Positions 6,214 through 10,390 of a DNA stretch of 10,390 bases are shown here, piece by piece. The notes under the pieces are model-generated. The model was given only the letters and a program-made list of their open reading frames with translations, made no database searches and was not told where the DNA came from. Position 1 is the stretch's first letter; every line of letters starts with the position of its first letter. The translations under genes were made by a program, and so were the position numbers. The DNA comes from an uncultured Arthrobacter sp. Lineage in GTDB: Bacteria; Actinomycetota; Actinomycetes; Actinomycetales; Micrococcaceae. The DNA lies in the NCBI GenBank assembly GCA_937873245.1, contig CALMVY010000268.1:1-10390 (forward strand), given 5' to 3'.

Positions 6214-6516
6214 GTGGCAACCGATTATGACGAAGTCCGATCAGACGTTGCGGAGTCACGCAACGCCTCGCTAGAGGCCCTTCGCTCCGCGAACGCGCCG
6301 GACGCCCGCAGCGTCACTCGTGAGCTTGACGAGGCTGACACCTCCGAGGGCGTGGAACTGCCGGGCGCCGACCTGTCCGGCGAGGAACTGACGGTCACCG
6401 TCATTCCGCAGAAGGAAGACGAATTCACGTGTTACTCGTGCTTCCTGGTCCGTCACCGCTCGCAGCTCGCCCGCGAGAAGGCAGGCCACGCGTATTGCGC
6501 TGACTGCATGAGCTAG
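6214..6516 (+). CDS. DUF4193 family protein (actinobacterial zinc-ribbon-like)
   Basis: A 100-residue protein of the actinobacterial DUF4193 family. The signature is clear: a MATDYDEVR start, ANAPDARSV, the acidic core ELDEADTSEGVELPGADLSGEEL, and the C-terminal FTCYSCFLVRHRSQLAREK followed by YCADC. Four cysteines (73, 76, 95, 98) in two CxxC pairs make a probable zinc site. The start is GTG 6214, which gives the family's usual N-terminus and length; an upstream in-frame ATG at 6154 would add 20 unrelated residues. No clear Shine-Dalgarno sequence precedes the GTG. The molecular function of DUF4193 is not established. Family members are often found near dut and DUF3093 genes, which are absent here. 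An inverted repeat (6552-6570) follows the gene. Confidence 0.9.
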   Translation: MATDYDEVRSDVAESRNASLEALRSANAPDARSVTRELDEADTSEGVELPGADLSGEELTVTVIPQKEDEFTCYSCFLVRHRSQLAREKAGHAYCADCMS

Positions 6517-6551
6517 CAGGCGGCCAGCTTCACATTTCCGCAACAAGGGCT

Positions 6552-6570
6552 CCGGGCATGCCATGCCCGG
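6552..6570 (+). terminator. Hairpin after the DUF4193 gene, probable terminator
   Basis: CCGGGCAT (6552-6559) and ATGCCCGG (6563-6570) form a perfect 8-bp stem with a 3-base loop, 35 bases after the stop. The following sequence has only scattered T residues, so the call rests on the hairpin and its position between two plus-strand genes. Confidence 0.45.
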
Positions 6571-6605
6571 CACGTTCCTATACGCTCCTCAATGACGATT
6601 CGGCG

Positions 6606-6617
6606 CGTGCCGGCACG
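6606..6617. promoter_or_regulatory. 12-bp palindrome just upstream of the GGDEF-EAL gene
   Basis: CGTGCCGGCACG is a perfect 12-bp palindrome ending 5 bases before the ribosome binding site GGAGG (6623-6627; 8 bases to the ATG). It could be an operator or an RNA hairpin limiting access to the start. No data here decide between these. Confidence 0.3.
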
Positions 6618-6635
6618 TAGCCGGAGGCGGGAACC

Positions 6636-8894
6636 ATGCGGAACTGGACCACGACGCCGGAGGACACTCCTCCAACGGCGGCTGAGGTCATGGCCGATGG
6701 CCAGCTCCTCATCGACAGCTCCGGTACCGCCAGTCCCGGTACCGGAGCTGTCCGCGTTGGGACCGAAGCCGAACGCCGCGGGCGCACCTGGAGCCTTAAG
6801 ACTGAATGGTCCCGGGCCTTCGCCCTGATGCTGGTGGCGCTGCTTCTTGGGGCCCTCGCAACGATTGTCGGGGTCAGGGCCGTAGCGGACCAGGTTCAGG
6901 AAACGTCCGCCCGGCTGCAACACGAATCCGCTGCCGTCGCGGAGCTGCGTTCCGCCCTCGACGCCCATGAGCAGGCCGGCCATCGGCTCTTGTCGAACGC
7001 GCCGGCCGACCGCGCGGCATTCCTCCGGCAGCAGCAGGAGCTCTCCCGCCGCTTCGAGGACGCCATCCTCCTCCTGCCGGCTGAGCGGGACATGCGGGCC
7101 ACCGCCAGCCAGGCCCGCGACGAATGGCAGGACGGCCTTGCCGAACACGGCCTCTGGGGCAGCCAGCTGCAGTCCCTCACGGGAGTCCGCGTGGCCGAAT
7201 CTCCGGGCCTCTCCGCTTCCGGCGCGGGCGTGCGCGCACTGCTGGAGAGGATCCAGCGATCGGCCATTGAAGCGATGGACTCCGGCCTGGCCTACAGCGC
7301 CGAACTCCAGCAGATCGTGATCGCGGCCCGCAGCGCCTTGTTCGGACTTGCCGCGGCCGGCGTCGTCTACTTCCGTGCCAGGATTGTCAAATTCCTGATC
7401 CGGCCTGTGGAAGGCCTGCACCGCGGCGTCCTCAGCCTGCAGTCAGGCAACTACAACCACCGCATCGACGTCGTCCGCCGCGACGAACTGGGCGAACTGG
7501 CCGAGGCCTTCAATTCCATGGCTGCCGCCGTCCACGACAGCCATCTGGCCCTGACCCACCGCGCCACCCATGATCCCCTGACCGGCCTCGCCAACCGCGC
7601 GGCCCTGACGGAGCGCCTGGCGTCCTCCTTCAGACCCGGCGCCGAGCGCGGTCCGCGGCACGAGGGCCTGCTGATCATTGATGTCGACGACTTCAAAGAA
7701 GTCAACGACTCCCTCGGGCACGAAGGCGGCGACGCGCTGCTGATCCAGCTGGCCGGACGGCTGCAGGGCTGCTTGCGGGCCCACGATCTCGCCGCCCGCC
7801 TCGGCGGCGATGAGTTCGCGATCGTGGTCGGGGACGACGCCGACGGCTCCGCCACCACCGGGATCGCGCAACGGATTCACGATGCGCTGCGGGCACCGTT
7901 CGCCGTCGACGACATCCGGTTGAAGGTTTCAGTGAGCATGGGCGCTGCGCAGCGCCGCCCCGAAACCGGCGATCCCGCCGAGCTGCTGCGGCAGGCAGAC
8001 TTCGCGATGTACATGGCTAAACAGGGCGGCAAGGGACGCTACCAGCGCTTCGACGCCGAGGGCTATGGCCGGATGGCGCGCCGCTCAGCACTCCGGGCCG
8101 ATCTGGCCGCCGCGGTACCCCAGCGGCAGCTTCGGCTCGAATACCAGCCGGTGGCCGACCTGCGCACCGGGGAAATCCTGGGCGTCGAGGCGCTGGTGCG
8201 CTGGCATCACCCGACGCTGGGGCCCCTGGACCCCTCCGAATTCATTCCCCTGGCCGAAGAAACCGGGGACATCGAGGCAATAGGCTGCTGGGTGCTGAGT
8301 ACCGCCAGCCGGCAGGCCGCGCGCTGGCGTACCGCCATGACCCACTGCGAGAACCTCTGGGTCTCCGTCAACCTCTCCACCCTGCAGTTGCCCAGCCCAC
8401 GGAACCTGGCCGCGATCGAGGCCATTCTGACCGATCCTGCTGCGCAGGCGGACAAGGTGGTCCTTGAAGTCACCGAGACGGCTTTGGCCAGCAGCATCGA
8501 CGGCGGAGTCACCGCCCTCAACCGGCTGAAGGGCTTCGGCGTCCGGATCGCCATCGACGACTTCGGGACCGGCTACTCCTCGCTGAGTGCTTTGGCCGAC
8601 CTGCCCGCGGACATCCTCAAGATCGACCGGTCATTCCTCTCCGGGACGGCTTCCGATGCGCCGTCTGCCGCCATGCTCGAAGGGATTCTCGGGCTCGCCT
8701 CCAAGCTCAACCTCGAGGCGGTTGCCGAAGGCATCGAGGACCCGGCACAACTGGCCCTCGTGCGCGGCCTGGGTTGCCGCCTGGGACAGGGGTATCTGCT
8801 GTCCCGCCCCGGCCCGGCTCCCCTGATCGAGACCCTCCTGGCCGCCCGTACCCGGCTCCAGCCCCCGGCCGGAACGGACGTCCCGGACTCCTGA
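6636..8894 (+). CDS. Membrane GGDEF-EAL protein (cyclic di-GMP synthesis and breakdown)
   Basis: A 752-residue signalling protein acting on cyclic di-GMP at the membrane. A variable N-terminus is followed by one membrane helix (about 60-83), an extracytoplasmic helical region (about 84-228, CHASE3-like four-helix pattern), a second, weaker helix (about 229-248), and a HAMP linker (about 250-300). The diguanylate cyclase domain (about 310-472) has an intact GGDEF (390-394). RAHD (381-384) lies exactly five residues before it, matching the RxxD product-inhibition site. The phosphodiesterase domain (about 485-737) has EALVRW (518-523), Asn579, ETE-type glutamates (EVTET, 611-615), DDFGTGYSS (641-649), Lys662 (LKIDRSF), Glu698 (AEGIE) and QGYLLSRP (717-724). 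Both activities therefore look possible. The start is supported by GGAGG 8 bases before ATG. It stands alone on this strand and converges on the GNAT gene, 35 bases away. Confidence 0.95.
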   Translation: MRNWTTTPEDTPPTAAEVMADGQLLIDSSGTASPGTGAVRVGTEAERRGRTWSLKTEWSRAFALMLVALLLGALATIVGVRAVADQVQETSARLQHESAAVAELRSALDAHEQAGHRLLSNAPADRAAFLRQQQELSRRFEDAILLLPAERDMRATASQARDEWQDGLAEHGLWGSQLQSLTGVRVAESPGLSASGAGVRALLERIQRSAIEAMDSGLAYSAELQQIVIAARSALFGLAAAGVVYFRARIVKFLIRPVEGLHRGVLSLQSGNYNHRIDVVRRDELGELAEAFNSMAAAVHDSHLALTHRATHDPLTGLANRAALTERLASSFRPGAERGPRHEGLLIIDVDDFKEVNDSLGHEGGDALLIQLAGRLQGCLRAHDLAARLGGDEFAIVVGDDADGSATTGIAQRIHDALRAPFAVDDIRLKVSVSMGAAQRRPETGDPAELLRQADFAMYMAKQGGKGRYQRFDAEGYGRMARRSALRADLAAAVPQRQLRLEYQPVADLRTGEILGVEALVRWHHPTLGPLDPSEFIPLAEETGDIEAIGCWVLSTASRQAARWRTAMTHCENLWVSVNLSTLQLPSPRNLAAIEAILTDPAAQADKVVLEVTETALASSIDGGVTALNRLKGFGVRIAIDDFGTGYSSLSALADLPADILKIDRSFLSGTASDAPSAAMLEGILGLASKLNLEAVAEGIEDPAQLALVRGLGCRLGQGYLLSRPGPAPLIETLLAARTRLQPPAGTDVPDS

Positions 8895-8929
8895 GCCGGC
8901 GCGCGGACCCATTTCCTCCTGCGTCCCGG

Positions 8930-9274
8930 TCAGCCGCGGGCGTGCTGCCCCAAGGCGTTCTTGGGTACAGCCAGCAGCGCGGGCGTGGGCTTCTGAATCA
9001 TGGCATCGTACTGGGGGTGCTTTCCCAGGTACTTCTTGATGTAGGGGCACACCGGAACGATCTTCAGGCCGGCGGCGACCGTCTCGTCGAGGGCGTGCGC
9101 CGCGAGCCGTCCGGCCAGCCCCTGGCCGCCGTATCCGTCGTCGATGACCGTGTGGTAAAAAATCCGGTGTGTTGGGCCGTCGTCGACGTAGGCAGCCTGG
9201 CCGACTGCGGAGTCGCCGTCGAGCACTTCAAAGCGCAGGCGTGCAGGATTATTGCGGATGGTGATTTCGCTCAA
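8930..9274 (-). CDS. Small GNAT acetyltransferase (YjdJ/COG2388-like)
   Basis: A 114-residue single-domain GCN5-related N-acetyltransferase of the small Acetyltransf_CG type. Hallmarks are the N-terminal RNNPARLRFEVLDGDSAVGQAAY, the acetyl-CoA loop in DDGYGGQGLAGRL (Gln51-Gly-Leu-Ala-Gly55), and VPVCPYIKKYLGKHPQYD, whose Cys76 is conserved in the family and has been proposed as functional. Residues 94-114 form a short extra tail. The start is taken as TTG 9274, because it gives the family's usual N-terminus; GAGAAG lies only 3 bases before it, and no ATG or GTG is available nearby in frame. The gene follows the pirin gene by 56 bases on the same strand, suggesting co-transcription. The acetyl acceptor is unknown for this family. 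Confidence 0.88.
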   Translation of the reverse strand: MSEITIRNNPARLRFEVLDGDSAVGQAAYVDDGPTHRIFYHTVIDDGYGGQGLAGRLAAHALDETVAAGLKIVPVCPYIKKYLGKHPQYDAMIQKPTPALLAVPKNALGQHARG

Positions 9275-9299
9275 CGACTTCTCATTTCTGGCGCGCGGA

Positions 9300-9312
9300 G
9301 TGCGCAGCGCAC
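9300..9312 (-). other. Small inverted repeat between pirin and GNAT genes
   Basis: GTGCGC and GCGCAC flank a single central base, giving a 13-base palindrome in the 56-base gap. As RNA it would form a 5-bp stem with a 3-base loop. It has no T-run and could at most attenuate read-through. Confidence 0.2.
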
Positions 9313-9330
9313 GGGTGTCGGTACCGGGTA

Positions 9331-10338
9331 TCAGTCGCGGGGGCGGAGCCGGGCGTTGGGGAGGGCGGGGGCCGGCAGGGGTGCCGGTTCTCCCTGAGGG
9401 AACGTGCCGAAGCGCGGGCCGCCGTTGTCGCCACCGGTTTCCGGATGGACTGACGGCGGGACCTCGGCGCCGATTTCCGCCTGCCATTGCGCCCGGTAGC
9501 CGACGATTTCCTCGTGGCTCCGTCCCACGAAGTTCCACCACATCACGATCTGCTCGCCCAGGGGCTCGCCTCCGATCAGCAGGACCCGCAGGGGCTCGAC
9601 GCCCGCCTCCAGGGTCAGGGACGTGCGCCCGACGGGCAGGTATGCGAGGTGGTCCTGGGCGACCGGGCGGCCGTCCACCAGGGGAGCTCCTGCGTCAACC
9701 AGCAGACCGTGCTCAAAGGACGGGTCCGTGTCCAGGGTCAGCCTGGCTCCCGGTTCCAGGAGGATCTCGGCGCCGAGCAGCGGCGTGTGGGTGGTGACGG
9801 GCGAGGAGGCGCCGGCGAGGGATCCCAGAAACACCCGCAGGGTCCAGCCCGGTCCCGTCACTGGTTCGGGACGGTAGTGCTCAAACGTCGGCTCCATGTG
9901 GCGTGCCCCGTCCGGCAGCGCCACCCACAGCTGGGCACCGTGCAGCACGTCGGTCTCCGGGGTGGAAAATTCCGAGTGGCTGATGCCGCGTCCGGCGGTC
10001 ATCAGGTTGACTTCGCCGGGCCGCACGGCCGCGTGGAAGCCGGCCGAGTCCCGGTGCTCGATCTCCCCCGTAAACAGCCAGCTCACTGTCTGCAGCCCGG
10101 TGTGCGGGTGCCGTGGCACGTGCATGCCCCCGGATTCGCCGACCCGGTCCGGGCCGTAATGGTCCAGGAAGCACCAGGCGCCGATGAGGCTCCGCTGGCG
10201 CTGCGGCAGGGTCCTTCTGACGTCCATGGCCCGCGGCCCGCCCAGCGGGACCTGGCGGGGAACCAGGATTTCCACGCCCGCGTCGTCGTCCTCTGTTTCG
10301 CAAAGGATCTCCTGAGGGGCCACCTCTGTATTGCTCAT
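9331..10338 (-). CDS. Pirin-family bicupin protein
   Basis: A 335-residue pirin-like protein with two cupin domains: an N-terminal pirin domain (about 25-150) and a C-terminal pirin domain (about 175-280), then a Pro/Gly-rich tail of about 40 residues. The iron ligands known from human pirin are conserved as His77 and His79 (RHPHTGLQTVSW), His121 and Glu123 (AGRGISHSEFS). The C-terminal domain keeps the typical LLIGGEPLGEQIVMWWNFV. Characterised family members include quercetin 2,3-dioxygenases and redox or regulatory partners, so the activity cannot be fixed from sequence. The start at 10338 has no good Shine-Dalgarno sequence; a TAGGCT box 6 bases upstream suggests a leaderless transcript. 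It is followed by the GNAT gene on the same strand. Confidence 0.95.
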   Translation of the reverse strand: MSNTEVAPQEILCETEDDDAGVEILVPRQVPLGGPRAMDVRRTLPQRQRSLIGAWCFLDHYGPDRVGESGGMHVPRHPHTGLQTVSWLFTGEIEHRDSAGFHAAVRPGEVNLMTAGRGISHSEFSTPETDVLHGAQLWVALPDGARHMEPTFEHYRPEPVTGPGWTLRVFLGSLAGASSPVTTHTPLLGAEILLEPGARLTLDTDPSFEHGLLVDAGAPLVDGRPVAQDHLAYLPVGRTSLTLEAGVEPLRVLLIGGEPLGEQIVMWWNFVGRSHEEIVGYRAQWQAEIGAEVPPSVHPETGGDNGGPRFGTFPQGEPAPLPAPALPNARLRPRD

Positions 10339-10344
10339 GGCACC

Positions 10345-10350
10345 AGCCTA
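10345..10350 (-). promoter_or_regulatory. Predicted -10 box of a leaderless pirin transcript
   Basis: The minus strand reads TAGGCT here, with 6 bases before the pirin ATG, so a transcript starting 7 bases after the box would begin at the start codon. No clear -35 is visible. A 9-base tandem repeat (CGCAGTAC twice, 10370-10386) lies about 20 bases further upstream and could be a regulator site. Confidence 0.38.
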
Positions 10351-10390
10351 GCGATGGGGCCGAGGTTCCCGCAGTACACGCAGTACCCGA

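Noticed and set aside
6014..6274. 86-codon plus-strand frame upstream of and overlapping the DUF4193 start
   Set aside because: Pro/Arg/His-rich composition with no family resemblance and no ribosome binding site; it overlaps the well-supported DUF4193 gene in another frame.
6513..7421. 302-codon minus-strand frame opposite the GGDEF-EAL N-terminus
   Set aside because: The plus strand has a ribosome binding site, membrane helix and HAMP in this region; the minus-strand frame shows no domain.
9275..9541. N-terminal extension of the GNAT frame
   Set aside because: The extension is Arg/Pro/Gly-rich, overlaps the pirin coding end, and precedes the family's normal N-terminus; the TTG at 9274 fits the family length.

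Overview
The window is high-GC DNA with strong G/C bias at third codon positions, GTG and TTG starts, and protein families typical of Actinobacteria: a BTAD/SARP regulator, an HtaA domain, DUF4193 and a YjdJ-like GNAT enzyme. The DUF4193 sequence and overall style suggest a Micrococcaceae member such as Arthrobacter, but the genus is an inference. I see no rRNA, tRNA, CRISPR array, insertion sequence or phage gene. The window looks like ordinary chromosome carrying mostly regulatory and stress-related genes.

Left part (1-3300). Bases 1-202 hold no gene I can support. A BTAD-family transcriptional regulator (203-1183, minus) follows, then a 319-base gap, then a trypsin-like S1C serine protease with a PDZ domain (1503-2483, minus). 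The protease has no visible signal peptide or membrane anchor. Divergent from it is a small single-domain HtaA (heme-binding type) protein (2666-3235, plus), closed by a strong inverted repeat at 3305-3342.

Middle part (3440-6520). A sensor histidine kinase (3482-4951, plus) and an OmpR-type response regulator (4866-5609, minus) form a two-component pair arranged tail to tail. Their coding regions overlap by 86 bases, so the two partners must be transcribed separately. The kinase has no Shine-Dalgarno sequence, and a promoter-like sequence is placed so that transcription would start at its ATG. A small uncharacterised protein (5695-5961, minus) lies upstream of the response regulator. A DUF4193 zinc-ribbon-like protein (6214-6516, plus) is divergent from it.

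Right part (6600-10390). A membrane-bound GGDEF-EAL protein (6636-8894, plus) keeps both catalytic motif sets and the GGDEF inhibitory site, so it could both make and degrade cyclic di-GMP. It converges on a probable two-gene minus-strand unit: a pirin-family cupin (9331-10338) followed by a small GNAT acetyltransferase (8930-9274).

I did not find a clearly new multi-gene system. The points most worth checking are the overlapping convergent kinase/regulator pair, the cytosolic-looking HtaA protein with conserved heme-ligand positions, and the predicted leaderless transcripts.
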